Assembly: GCA_022641965.1 (NCBI GenBank)
Contig: JALCDX010000003.1
Span: 1 to 64,000 of the forward strand
Direction: 5' to 3'
DNA length: 64,000 nucleotides
Origin: Lactobacillus sp.
GTDB taxonomy: Bacteria; Bacillota; Bacilli; Lactobacillales; Lactobacillaceae
In this document: piece by piece, positions 53,295 through 62,984 of the stretch
Layout: every line of letters starts with the position of its first letter
Position numbering within the stretch: the first letter of the stretch is position 1
Notes under the pieces: model-generated
Databases searched by the model: none
Told to the model about the DNA's origin: nothing
What the model saw: only the letters and a program-made list of their open reading frames with translations
Program-made: the position numbers and the translations under genes

Positions 53295-53936
53295 ATGAAG
53301 TATGTGATGCAAATTTTGCCAGCCTTGCTTTCCGGGACCGGCATGACCTTGCGGATCTTTTGCTGGACTTTGGTTTTGTCCTTGCCCCTAGGCATTTTGG
53401 TTGCCGTCGGCGAATTGAGCAAATTCAACCCCCTTGAATGGCTAGTCCGGTTTTACGTCTGGATTATGCGGGGCACGCCGCTGCTCTTGCAGCTGATTTT
53501 CGTCTTTTATGGTCTGCCGCTAATTCATATTGTCTTTCCGCGCTATCAAGCTGCTTTGTTTGCCTTTGTTCTGAACTACGCTGCTTACTTTGCCGAAATT
53601 TTTCGCGGCGGCTTGCAGTCAGTTCCCCAAGGGCAATTTGAAGCAGCCAAAGTTTTGCGGCTCAGTCATTGGCAAGCACTGCAGCACGTGATTATCCCGC
53701 AAGTGGTCAAAATCGTCCTGCCGTCAATTGGCAATGAAGTGATCAATTTAGTCAAAGATTCTTCCCTGGTTTACGTGATTGGCCTAGGGGATTTGCTAAG
53801 AGCCGGCAACGTAGCCATGGCTCGGGACGTTACCATGGTGCCGCTGCTGCTAGTTGGCCTGATTTACTTGGCCTTGATCAGCCTATGCGCTTTTGCTCAG
53901 CGCAAGCTGGAAGCACACTTTTCTTACTATAAATAA
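53295..53936 (+). CDS. Amino-acid ABC transporter permease
   Basis: A 213-residue permease with five helices. VRFYVWIMRGTPLLLQLIFV and the docking loop FEAAKVLRLSHWQALQHVII are typical of the polar amino acid family. ATG 53295 lies just after the second T-box terminator. It probably acts as a homodimer because only one permease gene is present. The T-box implies that its amino acid is sensed as uncharged tRNA. Confidence 0.9.
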   Translation: MKYVMQILPALLSGTGMTLRIFCWTLVLSLPLGILVAVGELSKFNPLEWLVRFYVWIMRGTPLLLQLIFVFYGLPLIHIVFPRYQAALFAFVLNYAAYFAEIFRGGLQSVPQGQFEAAKVLRLSHWQALQHVIIPQVVKIVLPSIGNEVINLVKDSSLVYVIGLGDLLRAGNVAMARDVTMVPLLLVGLIYLALISLCAFAQRKLEAHFSYYK

Positions 53937-53951
53937 AAGCAGGTGGTCTGA

Positions 53952-54572
53952 ATGCTAGAAATTAAAAATTTAAATAAATCATTTAATGGCCGGCCAATCT
54001 TACGCGACTTGTCTTGTCAAATTCCTACCGGCGGAATTTTAACCGTTGTCGGACCATCAGGCGCTGGCAAAACCACGCTGCTGCGGATTATCGCTGGTTT
54101 GGAAACTAAAGACAGCGGTCAGCTCCTGCTGAATGGTCAAGCAATTAAGCAGGGACAAATCGGGGTCGTTTTTCAAGATTTCAATTTGTTTCCTAACTTG
54201 AGCGTCTTGCAAAACGTTGCCTTGGCCCCAGAATTGGTTTTGAAAAAAACTAAGGACGAAGCGCAGCAGACAGCCAAGCATTTGCTGACCCAGCTGCAAA
54301 TGGCTGAATATCAGGACCAGTATCCTTATCAACTTTCTGGCGGTCAAAAGCAGCGGGTGGCAATTGCCAGGGCGCTGGCGATGCAGCCAGCCGTCTTGTG
54401 CTACGACGAGCCGACTAGCGCGCTGGATCCAAATTTGCGCCGGGCCGTCGGCGATCTGATTCTGGGCTTGCAGAAAACAGGTTTGACGCAACTGATTATT
54501 ACTCACGATATGGCTTTTACCCAGCAAATCGACCAGCAAGTACTCCGCATTAAGCCGCTAGCAGAGGAGTGA
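53952..54572 (+). CDS. Amino-acid ABC transporter ATP-binding protein
   Basis: A compact 206-residue GlnQ-type ATPase. Walker A GPSGAGKTT, Q-loop VFQDFNLFPNLSV, signature LSGGQKQRVAIARALAM, Walker B VLCYDEPTSALDP and the switch His in IITHDM are all intact. It is shorter than the usual 240 residues because the C-terminal tail is missing, but the core is complete. It overlaps the next frame by a few bases. Confidence 0.9.
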   Translation: MLEIKNLNKSFNGRPILRDLSCQIPTGGILTVVGPSGAGKTTLLRIIAGLETKDSGQLLLNGQAIKQGQIGVVFQDFNLFPNLSVLQNVALAPELVLKKTKDEAQQTAKHLLTQLQMAEYQDQYPYQLSGGQKQRVAIARALAMQPAVLCYDEPTSALDPNLRRAVGDLILGLQKTGLTQLIITHDMAFTQQIDQQVLRIKPLAEE

Positions 54573-54577
54573 TTGGC

Positions 54578-55396
54578 ATGAAAAAACTTTTGCTTTTGCT
54601 TAGCTGCTGCTGTTTGTTTGCCCTAGCCGGTTGCTCTAATGTGCAGCACACAGCTGACACGACTGACCACTGGTCGCAGCTATCTAAAAAGAAAACTGTC
54701 GTGGTCGGACTGGACGATTCCTTTGTTCCGATGGGCTTTGAGCGCAAAAATGGCCAGCTGGCTGGGTACGATATTGACTTGGCTAAAGCTGTGTTCAAGC
54801 TGTATGGGATGAAGGTCAGCTTTCAAACAATCGATTGGTCGATGAACGCAACTGAGCTGCGCAATGGCACGATTGATCTGATCTGGAATGGTTTTAGCAT
54901 TACCCCTGAACGACAGAAAAAATTGGCTTTTTCTCGGCCTTATCTTAAAAACCGGCAGATTTTAGTGGTCCGCAAAAACAGTCAAATTTATAATTTATCA
55001 CAAATGCGGGGCAAGCAGCTCGGCATGCAAACGGGGTCAACAGCCGAGCAGTGGTATGAAGGCTCGCAAAAAATTTTGCAAGCTAAGCAGACGGTCTTAT
55101 ATGATCAGCTGCCGAATGCTTTTTTGGATTTGAATTCAGGCCGGATTCAAGGGCTCTTGTTAGACGAAGTGTACGCGAAGTACTATATCGCCAAACTGGC
55201 CAAAAGCCACAACTACCGGATCATCGTTAACAAGCGGGTGCCAGCTGATTTGTTTGGGGTCGGGATGCGCAAAGGCGATCGAACCTTGCGGCGCAAGATT
55301 AATCATGGCCTGGCGGTATTGCAGAAAAACGGGCAATTAGCCGCTTTGAATAAAAAATGGTTTGGCCAAAGCAGCAATTATTTAGGGAAGAATTAA
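54578..55396 (+). CDS. Amino-acid ABC transporter substrate-binding lipoprotein
   Basis: A 272-residue lipoprotein with lipobox LAGCS. The SBP-bac-3 fold shows VVVGLDDSFVPMGFERKNGQ, AGYDIDLAKAVFKLYG and LIWNGFSITPERQKKLAFSR. ATG 54578 is preferred because the signal peptide begins there and GGAG is near. The ligand is not determined by sequence; the T-box upstream should name it once the specifier is known. Confidence 0.9.
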   Translation: MKKLLLLLSCCCLFALAGCSNVQHTADTTDHWSQLSKKKTVVVGLDDSFVPMGFERKNGQLAGYDIDLAKAVFKLYGMKVSFQTIDWSMNATELRNGTIDLIWNGFSITPERQKKLAFSRPYLKNRQILVVRKNSQIYNLSQMRGKQLGMQTGSTAEQWYEGSQKILQAKQTVLYDQLPNAFLDLNSGRIQGLLLDEVYAKYYIAKLAKSHNYRIIVNKRVPADLFGVGMRKGDRTLRRKINHGLAVLQKNGQLAALNKKWFGQSSNYLGKN

Positions 55397-55416
55397 GAAA
55401 AGCCACCTAGATTGTA

Positions 55417-55445
55417 TTGACCAGTATTTTCAGGTTGGCTATAAT
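55417..55445 (+). promoter_or_regulatory. rpsU promoter
   Basis: TTGACC (55417-55422), 17 bases, TATAAT (55440-55445), about 55 bases before the rpsU start. Confidence 0.8.
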
Positions 55446-55501
55446 AAAAACATACTGTATGGGTACAACTGCGTACCAAGAAATGGAAGGAGGGATCATA
55501 C

Positions 55502-55678
55502 ATGGCCAAGACAATTGTTCACGAAAATGAGTCGATTGATGATGCTCTTCGTCGTTTCAAACGTTCCGTTTCTAGAAGTGGTACCTTGCAAGAATACCGC
55601 AAACGTGAATTCTACGAAAAGCCGAGTGTTCGCCGCAAGTTAAAATCTGAAGCTGCTCGCAAGCGTAGACATTATTAA
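55502..55678 (+). CDS. rpsU: 30S ribosomal protein S21
   Basis: A 58-residue basic protein, [20 protein letters not shown], ending [10 protein letters not shown], which is S21. ATG 55502 follows GGAAGGAGGG. It has a near-consensus promoter and its own terminator, then yqeY, the standard Firmicute arrangement. Confidence 0.97.
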
Positions 55679-55703
55679 TTTTTGAAAAAGCTCTCGTTGG
55701 ATA

Positions 55704-55726
55704 CAGCTCCTGCGGGAGCTTTTTTG
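55704..55726 (+). terminator. rpsU terminator
   Basis: AGCTCC, TGC, GGGAGCT, then TTTTTTG. Read-through would transcribe yqeY. Confidence 0.75.
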
Positions 55727-55738
55727 CACAGGAGATAA

Positions 55739-56188
55739 ATGATGACTTTATCAGAGCAAATTACAGAAGATTTAAAAACAGCTATGAAAGAGCATGATAA
55801 GACAGCTTTGGACACCATTCGGATGATCAAAGCAGCTCTTATGAATGCTAAAATAAAACTAGGTCACGATTTAACCGCTGATGACGAATTAAGCGTGCTC
55901 AGCACTGAAGTTAAGCAGCGCAAGGAATCAATTGCTGAATTTGCCAAGGCTGGCCGGCAAGATTTGGTTGCTGCTACGCAAGCTGAACTGAAAATCGTGC
56001 AGCGCTACTTGCCAAAACCGCTAACGCAAGCAGAATTAACAGCTTTAGTTGATAAGACAATTAAAGACGTTGATGCCAAGGGCAAGCAAGATTTTGGCAA
56101 AGTGATGAAAGCACTGATGCCGCAAGTTAAAGGCCGTGCCGACGGCAAAACCGTGTCAGGTCTTGTTGGCAAACAATTAAACAAATAA
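55739..56188 (+). CDS. yqeY: GatB/YqeY domain protein
   Basis: A 149-residue helical protein with TEDLKTAMKEHDKTALDTIR and YLPKPLTQAELTALVDKTI, the YqeY family related to the tail of GatB. It may assist aminoacyl-tRNA handling; function unproved. Two ATGs in a row (55739, 55742) make the first residue uncertain. AGGAG lies six bases ahead. Confidence 0.92.
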   Translation: MMTLSEQITEDLKTAMKEHDKTALDTIRMIKAALMNAKIKLGHDLTADDELSVLSTEVKQRKESIAEFAKAGRQDLVAATQAELKIVQRYLPKPLTQAELTALVDKTIKDVDAKGKQDFGKVMKALMPQVKGRADGKTVSGLVGKQLNK

Positions 56189-56204
56189 GATGGGGGAGTA
56201 GTTA

Positions 56205-57167
56205 GTGGGAGAAGTTTTAAGCCGAACTTTTACACCACAAAAACCAGAAAATTTGCTAAATCTGGTTGGCGTCAATGACAGCAACTTGCACCTGCTGGCC
56301 GATGAATTTGATGTTAAAGTGGTCGACACCGGCAGTGAAATTACCGTTTCTGGTGAAGATCAGACCAAATTGACCGCAGTCACTGATATTCTGCACGCTT
56401 TAGAACACGTGGTAGATGCCGGCATTGCCATTCAAGGCACTGACGTCGTGTCCGCCATTAAGATGAACCAGCGCGGCACGATTGATGCTTTTGGCGACTT
56501 GTACCGCCAAATTTTGCTGCATGATGCTAAGGGCCGGGCAATCCGTGTTAAAAATATTGGTCAGAAAAATTATGTCGACGCGATTAAAAGTCACGATGTT
56601 GTCTTCGGGATTGGCCCTGCCGGAACCGGGAAAACTTTCTTGGCTGTCGTCATGGCAGTAGCGGCGTTTAAAAAGGGTGAAGTTTCTCGTATTGTCTTGA
56701 CCCGGCCAGCCGTCGAAGCTGGCGAGTCGCTAGGCTTTTTGCCAGGCGATTTGAAGGAAAAAGTCGATCCGTATTTACGGCCAATTTATGACTCCCTAAA
56801 CGCAGTGCTAGGGACAGACGCTACCAACCGGCTGATTGAGCGCGGTCTAATCGAAGTTGCGCCTTTAGCCTACATGCGCGGGCGGACGCTTGATGATGCT
56901 TTTGTCATTTTGGATGAAGCACAAAATACGACCCAGGCGCAAATGAAGATGTTTTTGACCCGGCTTGGCTTTGATTCCAAGATGGTGGTCAATGGCGATA
57001 TTACGCAGATTGACCTGCCTGGTCATGCCAAAAGCGGGCTAGTGCAAGCTACTCATATTTTGGCTGATATCGACCAAATTAAATTTATCAACTTTTCATT
57101 TAATGATGTCGTTCGTCACCCCGTCGTGGCGAAAATTGTCAGAGCTTATGAGAAAGACGGTTTATAA
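56205..57167 (+). CDS. phoH: PhoH-family ATPase
   Basis: A 320-residue cytoplasmic ATPase (PhoL type) with an N-terminal KH-like part and Walker A FGIGPAGTGKTFLAVVMAVA, Walker B FVILDEAQNTT. It is a predicted RNA helicase or ribosome-linked ATPase, almost always next to ybeY, as here. GTG 56205 is supported by GGGGGAG. It ends next to the ybeY ATG. Confidence 0.94.
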   Translation: MGEVLSRTFTPQKPENLLNLVGVNDSNLHLLADEFDVKVVDTGSEITVSGEDQTKLTAVTDILHALEHVVDAGIAIQGTDVVSAIKMNQRGTIDAFGDLYRQILLHDAKGRAIRVKNIGQKNYVDAIKSHDVVFGIGPAGTGKTFLAVVMAVAAFKKGEVSRIVLTRPAVEAGESLGFLPGDLKEKVDPYLRPIYDSLNAVLGTDATNRLIERGLIEVAPLAYMRGRTLDDAFVILDEAQNTTQAQMKMFLTRLGFDSKMVVNGDITQIDLPGHAKSGLVQATHILADIDQIKFINFSFNDVVRHPVVAKIVRAYEKDGL

Positions 57168-57668
57168 ATGGCACCACTTACGATTACTTTCAACGATGAA
57201 GTCGGTTTTTTAACCAGCGGCCAGCGCAACTGGCAAAATTGGATTGAGCAGCTGCTCTTGCAAGCTAAAGAAAAAATTGGCAAGCAAAATTCCTTGGAAA
57301 TGAGCATCAATTTTGTTGATCAGGCCCGCATTCATGCAATTAATAAACAATACCGCGGCAAAGACCGGGCAACTGATGTCATCTCCTTTGCAATTGAAGA
57401 TGGCGATGAAGGCCTCGATTTAAGCAGTTTTGAGGCTGACCCTGACTTTATTGAAGACATCGGCGACTTATTCATTTGTCCTGACGTCGTCCGCCTGCAC
57501 GCTAAAGAATATGAGACCGGTTTTGACCGTGAATTTGGCTATACCTGCGTGCACGGCTTTTTACACTTGAACGGGTATGACCACATTAAACCAGCCGAGG
57601 CTAAAGTTATGTTTGGCCTGCAAGGCGAAATTTTATCGGAATACGGTTTGCCCCTACACAGAAATTGA
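57168..57668 (+). CDS. ybeY: Endoribonuclease YbeY
   Basis: A 166-residue metal-dependent RNase for 16S rRNA 3' end maturation and quality control. The zinc motif HGFLHLNGYDH (HxxxHxxxxxH) and YRGKDRATDVISFAIED are diagnostic. It directly follows phoH. Confidence 0.96.
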   Translation: MAPLTITFNDEVGFLTSGQRNWQNWIEQLLLQAKEKIGKQNSLEMSINFVDQARIHAINKQYRGKDRATDVISFAIEDGDEGLDLSSFEADPDFIEDIGDLFICPDVVRLHAKEYETGFDREFGYTCVHGFLHLNGYDHIKPAEAKVMFGLQGEILSEYGLPLHRN

Positions 57669-57676
57669 GGAAAACT

Positions 57677-58099
57677 ATGAATTCAGAAGAGAAAAAATTA
57701 TACGAACAAATTCGGGCGCACATGCAGCGGGCTTACGTGCCATATTCACATTTTAAAGTCGGCGCTGGATTAATTACGGCCAGCGGCAAGACCGTGTTAG
57801 GCGTGAACATTGAAAACTCGTCCTACCCAGAAGGGCTGTGCGCTGAGCGAGTAACCTTGTTTTCCTACGTCAACCAAGGTTTAATCAATGATCCGATTAA
57901 GTTATTAATGGTCTCTGGCAATACGCCAGGGCCGATTTCGCCTTGTGGAGCTTGCCGGCAAGTCATGACTGAATTCATGGAGCATGACACGCCAGTTTTG
58001 CTGACGAATGAGCAGGGCGACGTGAAGCGGACGACTTTAGAAGGGATTTTGCCATACTACTTTACTGAACAGGACTTGCATGATGGACAAAACAAATAA
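57677..58099 (+). CDS. cdd: Cytidine deaminase
   Basis: Deaminates cytidine and deoxycytidine in pyrimidine salvage. The 140-residue tetramer-type enzyme has [13 protein letters not shown], the catalytic CAERVTLF and the zinc-binding [12 protein letters not shown] 57677 has GAGG six bases ahead; a TTG four codons earlier is less likely. It overlaps era by 20 bases. Confidence 0.96.
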   Translation: MNSEEKKLYEQIRAHMQRAYVPYSHFKVGAGLITASGKTVLGVNIENSSYPEGLCAERVTLFSYVNQGLINDPIKLLMVSGNTPGPISPCGACRQVMTEFMEHDTPVLLTNEQGDVKRTTLEGILPYYFTEQDLHDGQNK

Positions 58100-58991
58100 T
58101 TTTAAATCCGGCTTTGTAGCTTTAATTGGTGAGCCTAATGTTGGCAAGTCAACTTTGCTGAATTATCTAGTTGGTGAAAAAGTGGCGATCATGTCGCCTA
58201 AGCCGCAAACGACGCGAAACAAAATTGCTGGCATTTACACCGACGACCAGCAGCAGATTGTTTTTCTAGACACGCCGGGTCTGCACCCAGCTCAAAACAG
58301 CTTGGACACTTATATGGATCAAGCTAGTCTGTCAGCTTTGAAAGATGTCGACGCAGTTTTGTTCATGGTGGAACCGACTAAAGTCAGCGCAGAGGACAAG
58401 AAAATTGCGGACTACTTGCGCAAGGTGCAAGCGCCGGTTTTCTTAGTCATCAATAAAATCGATTCCGTCCATCCAGACGCCCTGCTGCCAGTAATTGCGG
58501 CCTACCAAAAATTAGGCAAATTTGCGGAAGTTTTCCCAATTTCGGCAGCTAAAGGCATCAATGTCGCTGATTTGATCAAAGGCCTGCATGAATATCTGCC
58601 AACAGGTCCGCAATATTACGATCAGGATCAATTAACAGATCGGCCGGAATATTTTATCGTGGCTGAATTGATCCGCGAGCAGATTTTACGTCTGACTAAG
58701 CAAGAGGTCCCACACGAAACAGCCGTCGTGGTCGAACAAATGAATGAATTCCGCGCCAATAAGCGGCAGGTGATCGCTACCATTTACGTTGAGAGGCCTG
58801 GGCAAAAAGGCATTATCATCGGTAAAAATGGGCAAATGCTTAAACAAATTGGAATCGCTGCCCGTCAGGAAATTGAACAGCTGCTTGGCGAAAAAATCAA
58901 TTTGCGTCTCTGGGTGAAAGTACAGCCTCATTGGCGCGAAGATCCTGTTTTCCTTCAGAAAATCGGTTACAGTAAGAAGGAATTTAATTAA
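58080..58991 (+). CDS. era: GTPase Era
   Basis: A 303-residue essential GTPase for 16S rRNA processing and 30S assembly. G1 [10 protein letters not shown]3 DTPGL, G4 NKID and the C-terminal KH domain ([20 protein letters not shown]) are clear. Starts at ATG 58080 or 58083 inside the end of cdd, typical of tightly packed genes. The stop overlaps recO. Confidence 0.97.
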   Translation: MMDKTNNFKSGFVALIGEPNVGKSTLLNYLVGEKVAIMSPKPQTTRNKIAGIYTDDQQQIVFLDTPGLHPAQNSLDTYMDQASLSALKDVDAVLFMVEPTKVSAEDKKIADYLRKVQAPVFLVINKIDSVHPDALLPVIAAYQKLGKFAEVFPISAAKGINVADLIKGLHEYLPTGPQYYDQDQLTDRPEYFIVAELIREQILRLTKQEVPHETAVVVEQMNEFRANKRQVIATIYVERPGQKGIIIGKNGQMLKQIGIAARQEIEQLLGEKINLRLWVKVQPHWREDPVFLQKIGYSKKEFN

Positions 58992-59749
58992 TGGCCCGGC
59001 AGTTGCAAGATGTGCACGGCCTGATTTTTCACCATCAGCGCTTTCATGAAGCGGATGTGCTCGCACAGATGCTCACCAAAGAGTTAGGCTTTTTAACGGT
59101 CATTATTCATGGAGCTTTGAAACAGAATTCACGCTTAGCAGGGGCTAGCGTGAATTTTTCGACTGGCACCTATATCATTATGACCAGCGGCCACGGCCTG
59201 AGCACTTTACGCAATGTGAAAAACAGCCGGCAGCTTGAGCACTTATTCAGTGATCTGACCGCCAATGCTTACGCCAGCTATCTGCTGGATTTAACTAGGC
59301 ATGCTTTTACTGAATATGAGCCAATTGGCGCTTATTATCAGCTAGTAATGGCGGTTTTAAGGCGGATCGATCAAGGTGAAGACCCAGAACTACTGACGCA
59401 ATTAGTCCAGCTCCAGCTGCTGCCTGCTTATGGGGTAGGGCCGCAGTTTGCCCACTGCGTTTATGGGCCAGAAAGTCGCGGCTGTCCGTTTGATTATTCA
59501 ATTCAAGCTGGCGGGGTGGTCTGTCAGCGCCATTTTACCCGCTGCTCGCGCATGCACTTGCCGCCTGCAGCCACCGCGCTGATGCGCACGCTGGCCTTGG
59601 TGCCGATTCAGCAGTTAGGGCAAATGCAGATTAAAGCTGCTAGCAAACAAATAACCCGCAAGGCGATCGACCGCATTTATGGGGAAACTTTGGATTTGGA
59701 TTTGAAGAGCAAGCGTTTTTTAGATGAATTGCGCCTTAGCGAGTTTTGA
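58991..59749 (+). CDS. recO: DNA repair protein RecO
   Basis: A 252-residue mediator that loads RecA with RecR. The N-terminal OB fold (VHGLIFHHQRFHEADVLAQM) and a C-terminal domain with cysteines in CVYGPESRGC and GGVVCQRHF fit RecO. It overlaps the era stop (TAATG). Confidence 0.94.
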   Translation: MARQLQDVHGLIFHHQRFHEADVLAQMLTKELGFLTVIIHGALKQNSRLAGASVNFSTGTYIIMTSGHGLSTLRNVKNSRQLEHLFSDLTANAYASYLLDLTRHAFTEYEPIGAYYQLVMAVLRRIDQGEDPELLTQLVQLQLLPAYGVGPQFAHCVYGPESRGCPFDYSIQAGGVVCQRHFTRCSRMHLPPAATALMRTLALVPIQQLGQMQIKAASKQITRKAIDRIYGETLDLDLKSKRFLDELRLSEF

Positions 59750-59771
59750 GTAGTATTTTGACCCCGAATAT

Positions 59772-59970
59772 GCTAAAATTTTTCTTGGTTTGGCAGTGAT
59801 GGGGAATCAGAAAAAGCTTAGTTCAGCGAGTGCCGCCTGGTGAGAGGGCATCTAAGAAAAGGCACCCCTAGCCAATACTTAATTAAGAGCAGACAAAATT
59901 TGTCTGAACTAGGGTGGAACCGCGATTTTAAGTCGTCCCTATGCAATCTATTTTTGCATAGGCTTTTTTT
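59772..59970 (+). promoter_or_regulatory. T-box leader of glyQS
   Basis: After the extended -10 TGCTAAAAT (59771-59779), stem I ends in AAGAAAAGGCACCCC with a GGC (Gly) specifier at 59861-59863. The T-box core AGGGTGGAACCGCG starts at 59911. The terminator CCTATGCA, loop, TGCATAGGCTTTTTTT ends near 59970. The UGGA bulge fits U73 of tRNA-Gly. Confidence 0.92.
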
Positions 59971-59994
59971 ATGGCCTTGCAGAGGAGGAAAAAT

Positions 59995-60906
59995 ATGTCA
60001 GATAAATTGAACATCCAGAACATGATTTTTACTTTGGAACAGTTCTGGGCTTCAAAAGGCTGCATGGTAATGCCTTCATACGACGTGGAAAAGGGTGCCG
60101 GCACCATGAGCCCGTACACCTTTTTGCGGGCTGTCGGGCCTGAGCCATGGGCAGCTTGCTACATGGAGCCATCCCGCCGGCCGGCTGATGGCCGTTATGG
60201 CGAAAACCCGAACCGGTTGTATCAGCACCACCAGTTCCAAGTCGTTATTAAGCCTTCACCATCAGACGTGCAGCAGTACTACTTGGACAGTCTGGAAGCA
60301 TTGGGCATTAAGCCGCTTGAGCATGATATCCGCTTTGTTGAAGACAACTGGGAAAACCCATCCATGGGCTGTGCTGGTGTCGGCTGGGAAGTTTGGCTCG
60401 ACGGAATGGAAGTTTCGCAGTTTACTTACTTCCAAGTAGTCGGCGAATTAGATGTTAAGCCAGTTATGTCCGAAATTACCTACGGGGTTGAACGGCTGGC
60501 TTCCTACATTCAAGATGTCAACTCCGTCTTTGACCTCGAATGGGGCCACGGCGTGTTGTACCGCGACATCTTTAAAGAGCCAGAATACGAGCACTCGAAA
60601 TACGCCTTTGAAGAAAGCAACCAAGAGCAGCTCCTGTCCTTCTTTGATATTTATGAAAAAACTGCCAAGCGCCTGCTCGGCATGAACCTGGTTAACCCAG
60701 CTTACGACTACATTTTGAAGTGCAGCCATACTTTCAATTTGCTGGATGCACGCGGCGCTGTGTCGGTAACTGAACGGGCTGGCTACTTGGCTCGGATCAG
60801 AAATTTGGCCCACGAAGTGGCCAAGAGCTTTGTGGAAGAGCGTGAAAAGCGCGGCTTCCCACTCCTCAAGAGTGCTGAACTGAAAGCGGGGGCAGACAAT
60901 GACTAA
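59995..60906 (+). CDS. glyQ: Glycyl-tRNA synthetase alpha subunit
   Basis: A 303-residue catalytic subunit of the heterotetrameric enzyme. [39 protein letters not shown] and [14 protein letters not shown] mark it. ATG 59995 follows GAGGAGG; an earlier ATG at 59971 overlaps the terminator. It overlaps glyS by eight bases. Confidence 0.97.
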   Translation: MSDKLNIQNMIFTLEQFWASKGCMVMPSYDVEKGAGTMSPYTFLRAVGPEPWAACYMEPSRRPADGRYGENPNRLYQHHQFQVVIKPSPSDVQQYYLDSLEALGIKPLEHDIRFVEDNWENPSMGCAGVGWEVWLDGMEVSQFTYFQVVGELDVKPVMSEITYGVERLASYIQDVNSVFDLEWGHGVLYRDIFKEPEYEHSKYAFEESNQEQLLSFFDIYEKTAKRLLGMNLVNPAYDYILKCSHTFNLLDARGAVSVTERAGYLARIRNLAHEVAKSFVEEREKRGFPLLKSAELKAGADND

Positions 60907-62971
60907 AGATTACTTATTTGAAATCGGCGTTGAAGAAATGCCAGCGCACGTAGTAACGCGCAGCGTGCAGCAATTAGCTAGCCGGACCAAGAAATTTTTG
61001 CAAGAAAACGGCTTAACTTTTGGCGACATTGATACTTACTCAACTCCGCGTCGGCTAACCGTCCTGGTCCACGATTTGGCCGAAAAGCAGGCTGATATTG
61101 ACGAAGTCAAAAAAGGCCCAGCCAAGAAAATTGCCCAAGATCAAGCTGGCAATTGGACTAAAGCTGCACAAGGCTTTGCCCGCGGCCAAGGCTTGACAAC
61201 CGATGACATTTACTTTGAAGATTTCAAAGGCATGCAATACGCTTATGTGCACGTGCAAAAAAGCGGCAAACTGGCTAAAGACATTTTGCTGGGGATGGAT
61301 CAAGTCGTTAAAGCCATGACTTTCCCAACCAAAATGCGGTGGAGCCACTACGACTTTGAATTTATTCGGCCGCTGCACTGGCTGGTTTCGCTCTTAGGCA
61401 GCGAGATCGTCCCAGTTAAAATTCTGGACATTACCGCTGGCCGCAAAACCCAAGGTCACCGCTTCTTAGGCGACAGCGTGGTTTTGGCTAGTGCTGATGA
61501 TTACGAAACTGCCTTGAAGCGGCAGTTTGTCATTGCGGATGCCGCTGAGCGCAAGGCAATGATCAAAAAGCAGATTTCCAACTTGGTCGAGCAGCACCAT
61601 TGGCAAGTTAAATTGGATCCAAGCCTGCTGGAAGAAGTTACTAACCTGGTTGAATACCCAACTGTTTTTGCCGGCAGCTTTGACAAGAAGTACTTGCAGA
61701 TTCCAGACGAAGTTTTGATTACTTCGATGAAAGACAATCAACGCTACTTTGAAGTCTACAATCAAAATGGCGACTTGATTAACTACTTTATCGCTGTCCG
61801 CAACGGTAATGAACAATACCTTAACAATGTGATTGCCGGCAATGAAAAAGTTTTGGTTGCCCGTCTGGACGACGCACAATTCTTCCTCGACGAAGATAAG
61901 AAATACCCATTGCAACACTTTGTTGATCGTCTGCAAGATGTTTCCTTCCACGATAAAATCGGGTCAATGGCTGAAAAAATGCTGCGGACCAAGATTATTG
62001 GTGACTGGTTAGGTCAGCAATTTGGCTTTGACCAAGATCTTATGCAAGACTTTGATCGTGCTGCTGATTTGTACAAGTTCGACTTGGTGACGGCCATGGT
62101 CGGGGAATTTGCAGAATTGCAAGGCGTCATGGGCATGCACTATGCGCGCTTAGCCGGTGAAAAGGAAGACGTTGCTCTGGCAATTAAAGAACACTATCTG
62201 CCAAGTTCAGCAGAAGGTGACTTGCCGACTACCAAAGTAGGGTCGCTGCTGTCAATTGCTGACAAGCTGGATACGATCATCACTTTCTTTGGGGCCGGGA
62301 TGATTCCAAGCTCGTCCAATGACCCATATGCTCTGCGCCGGTCAGCTTACGGGATCGTCCGTATTTTGCTGGCACAAAACTGGTCACTGGACTTCAGTCA
62401 AGCTTTGCCAGCACTGGTTGCTGAAGTTTCCGGCAAAACACCAGCTAAGCTGCCGAAAGACCAAGCTAGCGAACAAGAAATTGCTGACTTTATTCGCGGT
62501 CGGGTGAAGCAGTTCCTGCAAACGCGCGACTATCAATACGACGTGATTGATGCGGTGCTAGCATCCAGCCAGCAAGACCCGCAGCACATTTTGCAAGCTG
62601 CCAAAGTTTTGCAAGATCACCACGATGATGCTGACTTTAAGCCAGTTGTTGAAAGCTTGACGCGGATCAATAATATTTTGGCCAAGGGTAAATTTACCGG
62701 TTCGACGGCAGTAGATGCTAAACTATTTACTGACGAATCAGAGCAAGAATTAGCTGATGCTGTCAGCCAGTTGCAAAAGTTGAGCAGCAGCGATTTGGAA
62801 CAGCTGTATGCCGGATTTGTGGCATTGGAGCCAGTCATTGACCGCTACTTCAACACGAACATGATCATGGACAAAGACCTTGACGTGCGCCGCAACCGGT
62901 TGGCCCAGCTGGCAGCCGTCAGTGAACTAGCAGATCGCATGGGAGATCTGAGCAAATTAGTCATTAAGTAA
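60899..62971 (+). CDS. glyS: Glycyl-tRNA synthetase beta subunit
   Basis: A 690-residue tRNA-binding subunit. [20 protein letters not shown], the HD-like middle domain and the C-terminal anticodon-binding part are present ([20 protein letters not shown]). It is coupled to glyQ and ends 13 bases before dnaG. Confidence 0.97.
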   Translation: MTKDYLFEIGVEEMPAHVVTRSVQQLASRTKKFLQENGLTFGDIDTYSTPRRLTVLVHDLAEKQADIDEVKKGPAKKIAQDQAGNWTKAAQGFARGQGLTTDDIYFEDFKGMQYAYVHVQKSGKLAKDILLGMDQVVKAMTFPTKMRWSHYDFEFIRPLHWLVSLLGSEIVPVKILDITAGRKTQGHRFLGDSVVLASADDYETALKRQFVIADAAERKAMIKKQISNLVEQHHWQVKLDPSLLEEVTNLVEYPTVFAGSFDKKYLQIPDEVLITSMKDNQRYFEVYNQNGDLINYFIAVRNGNEQYLNNVIAGNEKVLVARLDDAQFFLDEDKKYPLQHFVDRLQDVSFHDKIGSMAEKMLRTKIIGDWLGQQFGFDQDLMQDFDRAADLYKFDLVTAMVGEFAELQGVMGMHYARLAGEKEDVALAIKEHYLPSSAEGDLPTTKVGSLLSIADKLDTIITFFGAGMIPSSSNDPYALRRSAYGIVRILLAQNWSLDFSQALPALVAEVSGKTPAKLPKDQASEQEIADFIRGRVKQFLQTRDYQYDVIDAVLASSQQDPQHILQAAKVLQDHHDDADFKPVVESLTRINNILAKGKFTGSTAVDAKLFTDESEQELADAVSQLQKLSSSDLEQLYAGFVALEPVIDRYFNTNMIMDKDLDVRRNRLAQLAAVSELADRMGDLSKLVIK

Positions 62972-62984
62972 AGGCTGATTATTT